Positions 5,263 to 11,443 of a DNA stretch of 11,443 nucleotides are shown piece by piece. The stretch lies in the NCBI GenBank assembly GCA_023433515.1, contig JAEZCN010000252.1, positions 1 to 11,443 of the forward strand, written 5' to 3'. The stretch comes from Pseudomonadota bacterium. Lineage in GTDB: Bacteria; Pseudomonadota; Gammaproteobacteria; Steroidobacterales; Steroidobacteraceae. Position 1 is the first letter of the stretch. The number at the start of each line of letters is the position of its first letter. The position numbers were made by a program, and so were the translations under genes. The notes under the pieces are model-generated. The model did no database searches. It was not told the DNA's origin and was given only the letters and a program-made list of their open reading frames with translations.

Positions 5263-7401
5263 ATGCAGTACCAGACAAACAACCCGCGCCAGGGCATCCA
5301 GGTGCTCGGCCCGACGATCCGATCCGTCCGCTTCAGCCTGTTCGTCCTGCTGGTCGCGCTCAGCGCGTCGACCATCGTCAGTGCGCAGCAGCTCAACGGC
5401 CAGCGCATAACGCCTAACTTCCGCGAAGTCGAGATCGGCCAGGTCATCGACGCCGTGGCGCAGGTGACCGGGAAGACCATCATTCCGGACCCGCGCGTGC
5501 GCGCGCAGGTGACGATGCTGTCGCAGACGCCCATGACCCCGGGCGCCTTCTACGAAGCCTTCCTCGCCCTGCTGCAGGTCCACCAGTTCGTGGCCGTGGA
5601 ATCCGGCGACATCATCCGGATCGTTCCGGACGCGAACGCGCGCCAGCTCGTCAACCAGGATTTGCCCGACCGCGTCCGCGCGGACTCGGAGGAACTGGTC
5701 ACGCAGGTCATCGCGGTCAAGAATGTGAACGCCGCGCAGATCGTGCCCGTGCTGCGTCCGCTGATGCCGCAGTCGGCGCACCTCGCCGCCTATCCGACCA
5801 GCAACATCCTCATCATCTCGGACCGCGCCAGCAACGTGAACCGCATGATGCGGATCATCGGGCGCATCGACCAGGCGGGCGACAGCGACGTCGACATCAT
5901 CAATCTGCAGCACGCCACGGCGGCCGAGGTCGTACGCGTCGTGAATACCTTCTTCTCGCAACAGGGCGGCGGACCCGAAGGCGGCGGCGCAGGACCGTCG
6001 CGCGTGATCGCGGACGACCGTTCGAACAGCGTCCTCATCGGCGGCGACAAGTCGCTGCGTCTGCGCATCAAGACCCTGGTCGCGCACCTGGACACCCCGC
6101 TCCAGAGCGGCGGCGATACCCAGGTCATTTACCTGCAGTTCGCGGACGCGGAGAAGATCGCGGCCAAGCTCAAGGAGCAGATCAGCGCGACCGTCGCCCT
6201 CACCACCGGCGCGCCCGCGGCCGGCGGCCAGACCTCGTCGGTGGCGGCGAGCGCGGACCGCACGACCACGATATGGGCCGAACCCGAGACCAACTCTCTC
6301 GTGATCACCGCGCCCGCGAAGGTGATGCGCTCGCTTCGGGCCATCGTCGACAAGCTCGACATCCGCCGCGCGCAGGTGCTGGTCGAAGCCATCATCGTCG
6401 ACGTGCAGGTCAAGAAGAACGCCGAGCTCGGCGTGAACTGGGCGGTGTGGTCCGAGGACAGCAGCAATATTCCCGTCGGCACGTTCATGTCGCCGGTCGG
6501 CGGCGTGAACCTCGCGCAGCTCGCGCAGGCGATCGACAATCCCGCCTCCGCTCCGCCCGCGCTCGCCACCGGCACGACGTTCGGCATCGGCCGGATCGCG
6601 GCCACCGGCGTGAACTTCGCCGCGATGATTCGCGCCATCCAGGGCGACGCGAACACCAACATCATCGCGACCCCGTCGACGGTCACGATGGACAACCAGG
6701 AGGCCGAGCTCAAGGTCGCCCAGGAAGTCCCGTTCATCACCGGCCAGTACACGAACACCACCGGCAGCACCGCGGGCGAAGTGAATCCATTCACGACCGT
6801 GCAGCGCCAGGAAGTCGGCACGATTCTCAAGATCACGCCGCAGGTCAACGAGGGCGGCGCGCTGGTGCAGCTCAAGATCGAGATCGAAAGCTCCGATCTC
6901 GCCGGCACCACGGGCGACGTCGGCAGCGCCATCACGCTCAAGCGCACGATCAACACCAACGTGCTCATCGAGGACGGCGGCATCGTCGTGCTGGGCGGAC
7001 TGATCCGCGACGGCGACGTGCGCAGCGAGTCGCGCGTGCCCTACCTCGGCCGCATTCCAGTCCTGGGCGCGCTGTTCAAGACGCGCAAGCGGGACACCGA
7101 GAAGACCAACCTCATGGTCTTTATCCGTCCGAAGATCCTGCGCGACGGTCTCGCGACGGCCATCGCGACCGACGCGAAATACAACTACATCCGCAACGAA
7201 CAGATCCGCGCGGGCCGGCCGAGGACCGAGGTCCTGCCGCTGATCCCGTTCAGCAAGGAACCGCGCCTGCCGCCGATTCCGCCGCCGCTCGCGCCGGACC
7301 AGGCGCCGGTTTCCGATGCGCCCGCGCCGCCGTCCGAATCCGGACCGACCGCGCCGTTGCCGCAACCGGAACCACAATCGCAACCTCAACCGCAGCCATG
7401 A
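5263..7401 (+). CDS. gspD: Type II secretion system secretin GspD
   Basis: GspD forms the multimeric outer-membrane channel of the T2SS. The 712-residue precursor has a signal peptide with a long n-region (1-23), an h-region FSLFVLLVALSASTIVSA and likely cleavage after Ala41. The N0 domain follows at about 48-122, then N1 (about 146-203), N2 (about 209-278, with a Gly-rich loop at 235-244) and N3 (about 286-368, with a Gly/Ala/Ser loop at 316-331). The secretin core runs from about 370 to 625, including VPFITGQYTNTTG (489-501) and the diagnostic VPYLGRIPVLGALFK (592-606). The C-terminus (about 663-712) is a Pro/Gln-rich tail without the usual pilotin-binding S-domain look. It starts eight bases after gspC with AAGG at 5256-5259 as a close Shine-Dalgarno. 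It ends in an ATGA overlap with gspE, implying coupled translation. Confidence 0.97.
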   Translation: MQYQTNNPRQGIQVLGPTIRSVRFSLFVLLVALSASTIVSAQQLNGQRITPNFREVEIGQVIDAVAQVTGKTIIPDPRVRAQVTMLSQTPMTPGAFYEAFLALLQVHQFVAVESGDIIRIVPDANARQLVNQDLPDRVRADSEELVTQVIAVKNVNAAQIVPVLRPLMPQSAHLAAYPTSNILIISDRASNVNRMMRIIGRIDQAGDSDVDIINLQHATAAEVVRVVNTFFSQQGGGPEGGGAGPSRVIADDRSNSVLIGGDKSLRLRIKTLVAHLDTPLQSGGDTQVIYLQFADAEKIAAKLKEQISATVALTTGAPAAGGQTSSVAASADRTTTIWAEPETNSLVITAPAKVMRSLRAIVDKLDIRRAQVLVEAIIVDVQVKKNAELGVNWAVWSEDSSNIPVGTFMSPVGGVNLAQLAQAIDNPASAPPALATGTTFGIGRIAATGVNFAAMIRAIQGDANTNIIATPSTVTMDNQEAELKVAQEVPFITGQYTNTTGSTAGEVNPFTTVQRQEVGTILKITPQVNEGGALVQLKIEIESSDLAGTTGDVGSAITLKRTINTNVLIEDGGIVVLGGLIRDGDVRSESRVPYLGRIPVLGALFKTRKRDTEKTNLMVFIRPKILRDGLATAIATDAKYNYIRNEQIRAGRPRTEVLPLIPFSKEPRLPPIPPPLAPDQAPVSDAPAPPSESGPTAPLPQPEPQSQPQPQP

Positions 7402-8882
7402 ACGAGGCAGCGCCGGAAGTCACCCGTCCAGCGCGCGTCGGCTTCGCGTTCGCCAAGCGCAACGGGATTCTCGTGCAGCGCGTGCATGATGGCATCGCCG
7501 AATGCGTGTTTCGTCCCGGCGCCGCGCCGCGCGCGATCGCGGAAGTGCGCCGCTACATGGGCATACCGATCAAGCTCGAGAAGGTCGAGGTCGAAAAGTT
7601 CGATTCGCTGCTGCAGCGCGCCTACGAGGCCGGCAGCGACGCGATGGAGGCCGCCTCCGGCGTCGAGGAATCCACCGACCTCGCGCACCTCGCGCAGGAA
7701 CTGCCCGAACAGGCCGACCTGCTCGAGAGCGAGGACGACGCGCCGATCATCCGCCTGATCAACGCGGTGCTCACGCAGGCGGTCAAGGAAAACGCCTCGG
7801 ACATCCACATCGAGCCGTTCGAGAACCGCCTCGTGATCCGTTTCCGCGTGGACGGCGTCCTGCGCGAAGTCCTGCAGAGCAAACGGGCGGTGGCGCCGCT
7901 GGTGGTGTCCCGCATCAAGGTCATGTCGAAACTCGACATCGCCGAGAAGCGCCTGCCGCAGGACGGCCGCATCAGCCTCAGGATCGCGGGACGGTCGGTG
8001 GACGTGCGCGTCTCCACCATTCCGTCGGGCCACGGCGAACGCGTGGTGCTGCGTATCCTCGACAAGCAGGCGGGACGACTGGAGCTGTCCGCGCTCGGCA
8101 TGGATCCGCAGACCGAGCAGCTGATCGGCGACCTGTTCCGCAAGCCGCACGGGATCATCCTCGTGACCGGACCCACCGGCTCGGGCAAGACGACCACGTT
8201 GTACGCGGGCCTCGAGCACCTGAACGACAACACGCAGAACATCATGACGGTCGAGGATCCGATCGAGTATTACATCGACGGCATCGGCCAGACCCAGGTG
8301 AACACCAAGGTCGAGATGACCTTCGCGCGCGGCCTGCGCGCGATCCTGCGCCAGGATCCGGACGTGGTGATGGTCGGCGAAATCCGCGACCTCGAGACCG
8401 CGCAGATCGCGGTGCAGGCCTCGCTCACCGGTCACCTCGTGCTCTCGACCCTGCACACGAACACCGCGGTCGGCGCCGTCACGCGCCTGCGCGACATGGG
8501 CATCGAGCCTTTCCTGCTCTCCTCGTCGCTGATCGGCGTGATCGCGCAGCGCCTCGTGCGCACGCTCAACCCCGACACCAAGCAGCCGTTCAAGGCGGGC
8601 GAATACGAACGGCGCCTGCTGGGCCTCAAGCCCGAGGATCCCTCGCCCACACTGTACCGGCCGAGCGACGGGCCGGGAGGATTCCGCGGGCGCACGGGCA
8701 TTTACGAACTGGTGATCGTCGACGACCAGATGCGCACGATGATTCACGACGGCTCGGCCGAGCACGAACTCGAGCGGTATGCCCGCACCCTTACGCCGTC
8801 GATCCGTGACGACGGCCTCGACAAGGTCCTGAGGGGCGAAACGACCATCGAAGAAGTCCTGCGCGTTACTCGCGAGGACTGA
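7398..8882 (+). CDS. gspE: Type II secretion system ATPase GspE
   Basis: GspE is the cytoplasmic hexameric ATPase that powers pseudopilus assembly. The 494-residue length is normal for the family. It has an N-terminal domain (about 1-100) that would contact GspL, followed by an N2 domain with ASDIHIEPFENRLVIRFRVDG (133-153). Walker A is GPTGSGKTT (258-266). The Asp box is around MTVEDPIEY (283-291), Walker B is DPDVVMVGEIRD (320-331), and the His box is GHLVLSTLHTN (345-355). The zinc-binding tetracysteine element is missing: the first CxxC position reads NPDT (391-394), and the second is deleted and reads SDGPGGFRG (423-431). The only cysteine in the protein is Cys36. The ATG at 7398 overlaps the gspD stop (ATGA). 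The reading frame is open far upstream of it, but only as a shadow of gspD. Confidence 0.97.
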   Translation: MNEAAPEVTRPARVGFAFAKRNGILVQRVHDGIAECVFRPGAAPRAIAEVRRYMGIPIKLEKVEVEKFDSLLQRAYEAGSDAMEAASGVEESTDLAHLAQELPEQADLLESEDDAPIIRLINAVLTQAVKENASDIHIEPFENRLVIRFRVDGVLREVLQSKRAVAPLVVSRIKVMSKLDIAEKRLPQDGRISLRIAGRSVDVRVSTIPSGHGERVVLRILDKQAGRLELSALGMDPQTEQLIGDLFRKPHGIILVTGPTGSGKTTTLYAGLEHLNDNTQNIMTVEDPIEYYIDGIGQTQVNTKVEMTFARGLRAILRQDPDVVMVGEIRDLETAQIAVQASLTGHLVLSTLHTNTAVGAVTRLRDMGIEPFLLSSSLIGVIAQRLVRTLNPDTKQPFKAGEYERRLLGLKPEDPSPTLYRPSDGPGGFRGRTGIYELVIVDDQMRTMIHDGSAEHELERYARTLTPSIRDDGLDKVLRGETTIEEVLRVTRED

Positions 8883-8895
8883 CACCTCGTTCACC

Positions 8896-10110
8896 ATGGG
8901 TGCCTTCGAATACACCGCGCTCGACAGCGCCGGCCGCGAACAGAACGGAGTCGTCGAGGGCGACACCATCAAGCACGTGCGGCAGATCCTGCGCGAGCGC
9001 CAGCTCCTGCCGGTCACGGTCGCGGAGGTCAAACACGGCGAGGCGAAGCGCCAGCGGTCGTTTTCGCTGCGGCGCGGAGTCTCCGCGTCCGATCTTTCCC
9101 TGCTGACCCGCCAGCTCGCCACCCTCGTGAAGGCCGGCCTGCCGCTCGAGGAAGCGCTGCTCGCGGTGTCGCAGCAGTCGGAGAAGCCGCGCGTGCAGAG
9201 CATCATGCTCGGCGTGCGCGCGAAGGTGATGGAAGGCCACACGCTCGCCGACGGTCTCGGCGAATTCCCGAGGGTATTTCCGGAGATCTATCGCTCGACC
9301 GTGTCCGCCGGCGAAAGCTCCGGCCGGCTGGACGGCGTGCTCGAGCGGCTCGCGGACTACACCGAGAACCGCGAGGTCACGCGCCAGAAAGTCCTCGGTG
9401 CGTTGCTGTACCCGATCGTGTTGTCGTTCATCTGTCTCGGCATCGTCATCGGCATGATGGTCTACGTCGTGCCGAAGGTCATCGAGGTGTTCGAGTCCAG
9501 CAAGGGCAAGTTGCCGTTCGCCACCCAGGTGCTGATCGTCGTCAGCGATTTCCTGCGCGTCTGGGGGATTTATCTCGCCATCGCGATCGTGCTCGCCATC
9601 GTAGGATTGATCTACTGGCTCAAGAATCCGGACAATCGCCGGCGCTTCCATCGCTTCCAGCTGAGGCTGCCGCTGGCCGGGCGGCTCGTGCGCGGGTTCA
9701 ACACCGCGCGATTCACGCGCACCTTCAGCATCCTGACCGCGAGCGCCGTTCCGGTGCTCGAAGCCATGCGCATCGCCGGAGAGGTCGTGACCAATCTACC
9801 CATGCGCGACGCGGTGGTCGCGGCCGCGGCCCGCGTGCGCGAAGGCGCGCCGATCGGCCGCTCGCTCGCCTCCAGCAAGTTGTTTCCGCCCATGACGGTG
9901 CACCTGATCTCCTCGGGCGAATCGAGCGGCGAGCTCGACACGATGCTCGAACGCGCGGCGACCAACCAGGAGCGTGAACTCGATTCCATGATGGGCGCGC
10001 TGGTCGGATTGCTCGGGCCGCTTCTCATAGTTGTGATGGGCCTCTTCGTCATGGGCATCGTTTTTGCAATGCTCATGCCGATCTTCGAAATGAATAATCT
10101 TATTCGCTGA
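8896..10110 (+). CDS. gspF: Type II secretion system inner-membrane platform protein GspF
   Basis: GspF is the polytopic inner-membrane platform protein that couples the GspE motor to pseudopilin assembly. The 404-residue protein has the standard family length. The N-terminus FEYTALDSAGREQNGVVEGD (4-23) is typical. Two homologous cytoplasmic helical bundles follow, at about 65-165 and about 270-365. Each carries the family's repeated signature: SAGESSGRLDGVLERLADY (137-155) and SSGESSGELDTMLERAA (339-355). Membrane helices lie at about 168-193, 222-242 and 368-395. It starts 13 bases after gspE with no obvious Shine-Dalgarno close to the ATG, so it probably relies on coupling. It is the last gene of the run, because gspG and the other pseudopilin genes do not follow. 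Confidence 0.97.
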   Translation: MGAFEYTALDSAGREQNGVVEGDTIKHVRQILRERQLLPVTVAEVKHGEAKRQRSFSLRRGVSASDLSLLTRQLATLVKAGLPLEEALLAVSQQSEKPRVQSIMLGVRAKVMEGHTLADGLGEFPRVFPEIYRSTVSAGESSGRLDGVLERLADYTENREVTRQKVLGALLYPIVLSFICLGIVIGMMVYVVPKVIEVFESSKGKLPFATQVLIVVSDFLRVWGIYLAIAIVLAIVGLIYWLKNPDNRRRFHRFQLRLPLAGRLVRGFNTARFTRTFSILTASAVPVLEAMRIAGEVVTNLPMRDAVVAAAARVREGAPIGRSLASSKLFPPMTVHLISSGESSGELDTMLERAATNQERELDSMMGALVGLLGPLLIVVMGLFVMGIVFAMLMPIFEMNNLIR

Positions 10111-10130
10111 CAATTCGTCGATTGGCCCCA

Positions 10131-10159
10131 TTGCGTGGCGACTTCCGTCGATTTATAAC
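10131..10159 (+). promoter_or_regulatory. Candidate promoter for the small acidic-protein gene
   Basis: In the 78-base gap after gspF, TTGCGT (10131-10136) and TATAAC (10154-10159) are separated by 17 bases. The -10 matches five of six consensus bases, while the -35 matches only three. Initiation near 10166 would leave a leader of about 23 bases before the ATG at 10189. An 8-base direct repeat, CGTCGATT, occurs at 10116-10123 and again at 10146-10153, directly against the -10 box. Confidence 0.35.
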
Positions 10160-10188
10160 GCGCCCATCTTAGGCCTGCGTTTACGGCG

Positions 10189-10446
10189 ATGAACGAGAAG
10201 CCCGAGTCAGAAGAGTTCGACGAAGACGAAGAAGAGACCGCGTTCGAGGCAACGAGCGAGGTCGATTTCGATCGCCTTGCGAAGGACCTGGACGCCGCGA
10301 AGAAGCGTGGCCAGAAGGTGGGTGATCCGGCCTGGCGAAGGCTCGAGCGGCGCATCGAGGAAAAACACACCGCTGAGCTCACGAGCGACTTCGATGACTA
10401 CGACATCGATGACGACTCGACCGCGGTCCGCAGGATGCGGACGTGA
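10189..10446 (+). CDS. Small highly acidic protein of unknown function
   Basis: I do not recognise this 85-residue protein with confidence. About a third of it is Asp or Glu (28 of 85), and it has no signal peptide, membrane helix or cysteine. The acidic N-terminus (EEFDEDEEET, 8-17) is followed by an amphipathic stretch (DFDRLAKDLDAAKKRG, 26-41). A basic helix, PAWRRLERRIEEKHTAEL (47-64), comes next, then a second acidic cluster (DFDDYDIDDD, 67-76). An RRLE helix followed by an acidic Asp-rich end is faintly like short gammaproteobacterial proteins of the PA3496 type, but this is a weak resemblance. Codon use looks like normal coding sequence and the gene has its own candidate promoter. It sits between gspF and the convergent dnaE2, so a role in secretion is not implied. 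The Shine-Dalgarno is poor. Confidence 0.65.
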   Translation: MNEKPESEEFDEDEEETAFEATSEVDFDRLAKDLDAAKKRGQKVGDPAWRRLERRIEEKHTAELTSDFDDYDIDDDSTAVRRMRT

Positions 10447-10450
10447 AGAT

Positions 10451-10475
10451 GGGGACCAGAAAAAGGGGACAGTCA
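10451..10475. repeat. Tandem GGGGAC motif between convergent gene ends
   Basis: GGGGAC occurs at 10451-10456 and again at 10465-10470, 14 bases apart and joined by CAGAAAAA. The second copy continues as AGTC. It occupies most of the 35-base gap between the stop of the small acidic gene and the stop of dnaE2. Short GGGGAC/GTCCCC-containing intergenic units with an A-run are, from memory, common as dispersed repeats in some high-GC gammaproteobacterial genomes. Membership of such a family is inference from one locus. There is no convincing hairpin here. Confidence 0.35.
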
Positions 10476-10481
10476 GCGCCT

Positions 10482-11443
10482 TCAGCGGAAATCGCGCGAG
10501 TGGGTTACCAGGGAACCCAGCATCCGCGTTCTGTCCACGAGTTTGCGCGCCACGACGTGCGTGATGCCGGCTTCCTTCTGCAGCTTGCCGTGCACCTCGA
10601 GCAGGCGTGAGCCGTTCGCGGTGCGGCGTGCGCTCGACCACACGCGCTCCCAGACGATCAGGTTCACGTAGCCGGTTTCATCCTCGAGGGTGATGAACAT
10701 GACGCCGCCCGCGCTCTGCGGACGCTGGCGCGCCGTCACGATGCCCGCGACCCGCACGATGCGCCCGTCCGGCATCTCCTCGAGCGAACGCGACGTGACG
10801 ATGCTCGACTGATCGAGCTGCTCGCGCAGCAGCGCGAGCGGATGGCGGCCGAGCGTGAGTCCGTGCGATCGATAGTCCGCCGCGATGTTCTGTCCCTCGG
10901 TCGGCGGCGCGAGCAGCGGCGTGGCCTCGGGCGTGCGCGGCACCGGCGCAAGCGGCAGTTCCTGTTCGCTGCCGGCCACCTGCCAGAACGTGAGGTGCCG
11001 GTTGCCGGAGAGTGCACGCAACGCGCCCGCGTCGGCGAGCGCCTCGAGTTCGCGACGCCCGAGTCCGGCGCGCAGCGTGAGATCCTGCACGCTCGCGAAC
11101 GGCGCCTGCGCGCGCGCCGCCATGGTGCGTTGCGCCGCCTCCTCGCCCAGGCCCTTCACCATGCGCAGGCCGAGGCGCAGTGCCGGTTCGTCGTCCGCGC
11201 GTCTTTCCAGGGCGCAATCCCAATCACTGTTGCAGGCGCAGATGGGGCGCACTTCAACTCCGTGAGCGCGCGCGTCGCGCACGAGCTGTGCCGGCGCGTA
11301 GAAACCCATGGGCTGACTGTTGATGAGCGCGCAGGTGAACGCCGCGGGTTCGTGACGCTTCAGCCACGCGGAGCTGTACACGAGCAGCGCGAAACTCGCC
11401 GCGTGCGATTCCGGGAAACCGTATTCGCCGAAGCCCTGGATCT
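10482..11443 (-). CDS. dnaE2: Error-prone DNA polymerase DnaE2, C-terminal part (5' end outside window)
   Basis: DnaE2 is the C-family polymerase of the ImuA-ImuB-DnaE2 damage-tolerance and mutagenesis cassette. Only the last 319 residues are here. The visible part opens in frame at the window edge with IQGFGEYGFPESHAASFALL, continues through YSSAWLKRHEPAAFTCALIN and NSQPMGFYAPAQL, and reaches SDWDCALE. A helix-hairpin-helix region follows (around RMVKGLGEEAAQ and GLGRRELEALADAGALRAL). An OB-fold domain comes next (RIVRVAGIVTARQRPQSAGG, then GVMFITLEDETGYVNLIVWE). The protein ends shortly after in THSRDFR, the typical DnaE2 ending. Replicative DnaE1 carries a longer C-terminal region with a clamp/tau-binding tail. 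The reading frame is open through 11443, so the GTG at 11381 is not the true start. imuA and imuB are expected upstream, to the right of this window. Confidence 0.93.
   Translation of the reverse strand, partial: IQGFGEYGFPESHAASFALLVYSSAWLKRHEPAAFTCALINSQPMGFYAPAQLVRDARAHGVEVRPICACNSDWDCALERRADDEPALRLGLRMVKGLGEEAAQRTMAARAQAPFASVQDLTLRAGLGRRELEALADAGALRALSGNRHLTFWQVAGSEQELPLAPVPRTPEATPLLAPPTEGQNIAADYRSHGLTLGRHPLALLREQLDQSSIVTSRSLEEMPDGRIVRVAGIVTARQRPQSAGGVMFITLEDETGYVNLIVWERVWSSARRTANGSRLLEVHGKLQKEAGITHVVARKLVDRTRMLGSLVTHSRDFR

Noticed and set aside
5218..7389. A 723-codon open frame on the minus strand opposite gspD
   Set aside because: It is the antisense shadow of a high-GC gene with strong third-position bias. 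The product is Arg/Asp/His-rich, low in complexity and matches no family, whereas gspD on the plus strand is unmistakable.
6273..7397. Upstream extension of the gspE reading frame through gspD
   Set aside because: The frame is open by chance within gspD and its translation is Arg/His-rich noise. GspE begins at the ATG at 7398 that overlaps the gspD stop.
7386..9242. A 618-codon minus-strand open frame opposite gspE and the start of gspF
   Set aside because: It spans two certain plus-strand genes and has the composition of an antisense shadow.
10482..11381. A complete 299-residue protein starting at GTG 11381
   Set aside because: The frame continues upstream to the window edge with conserved DnaE2 sequence (GFGEYGFPESHAAS), so this is a truncated view of a longer gene.

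Overview
The window is an ordinary, fully chromosomal-looking stretch of a high-GC (by eye mid-60s percent) proteobacterium. The closest fit is Gammaproteobacteria, perhaps the Xanthomonadales/Nevskiales/Steroidobacter neighbourhood. The clues are an infA / clpA-clpS convergent pair as in Escherichia and Pseudomonas, a type II secretion operon in the order gspC-D-E-F, and a DnaE2-type polymerase gene. The taxonomic placement is inference. There are no rRNA, tRNA, CRISPR or insertion-sequence features, and no gene-free stretch longer than about 110 bases.

Region 1 (1-1538, plus strand): infA (translation initiation factor IF-1), an AraC-type HTH plus GyrI-like domain regulator, and a small two-helix membrane protein of the LapA/DUF1049 type. 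Region 2 (1548-4183, minus strand): clpS-clpA, the adaptor and the AAA+ unfoldase of the ClpAP protease, transcribed as a pair towards infA. A 111-base divergent intergenic region (4184-4294) carries a near-consensus sigma70-type promoter for clpS that would give an almost leaderless mRNA, plus a perfect 7-bp operator-like dyad. Region 3 (4295-10110, plus strand): gspC, gspD, gspE and gspF, which encode the inner-membrane clamp, outer-membrane secretin, assembly ATPase and platform protein of a type II secretion system. They are tightly packed and evidently one operon. The pseudopilin and gspL/M/N genes do not follow. Region 4 (10189-11443): a small, very acidic protein of unknown function on the plus strand, facing the 3' end of a minus-strand dnaE2 (error-prone DNA polymerase, ImuA-ImuB-DnaE2 type) that runs off the right edge.

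I did not find a clearly new system. The points most worth a second look are: GspE has lost both CxxC pairs of its zinc-binding motif; the T2SS operon stops after gspF; a strong internal ribosome-binding site could express the GyrI-like domain alone; the predicted clpS transcript is nearly leaderless; and a short GGGGAC-type repeat sits between the convergent gene ends near 10450-10475.
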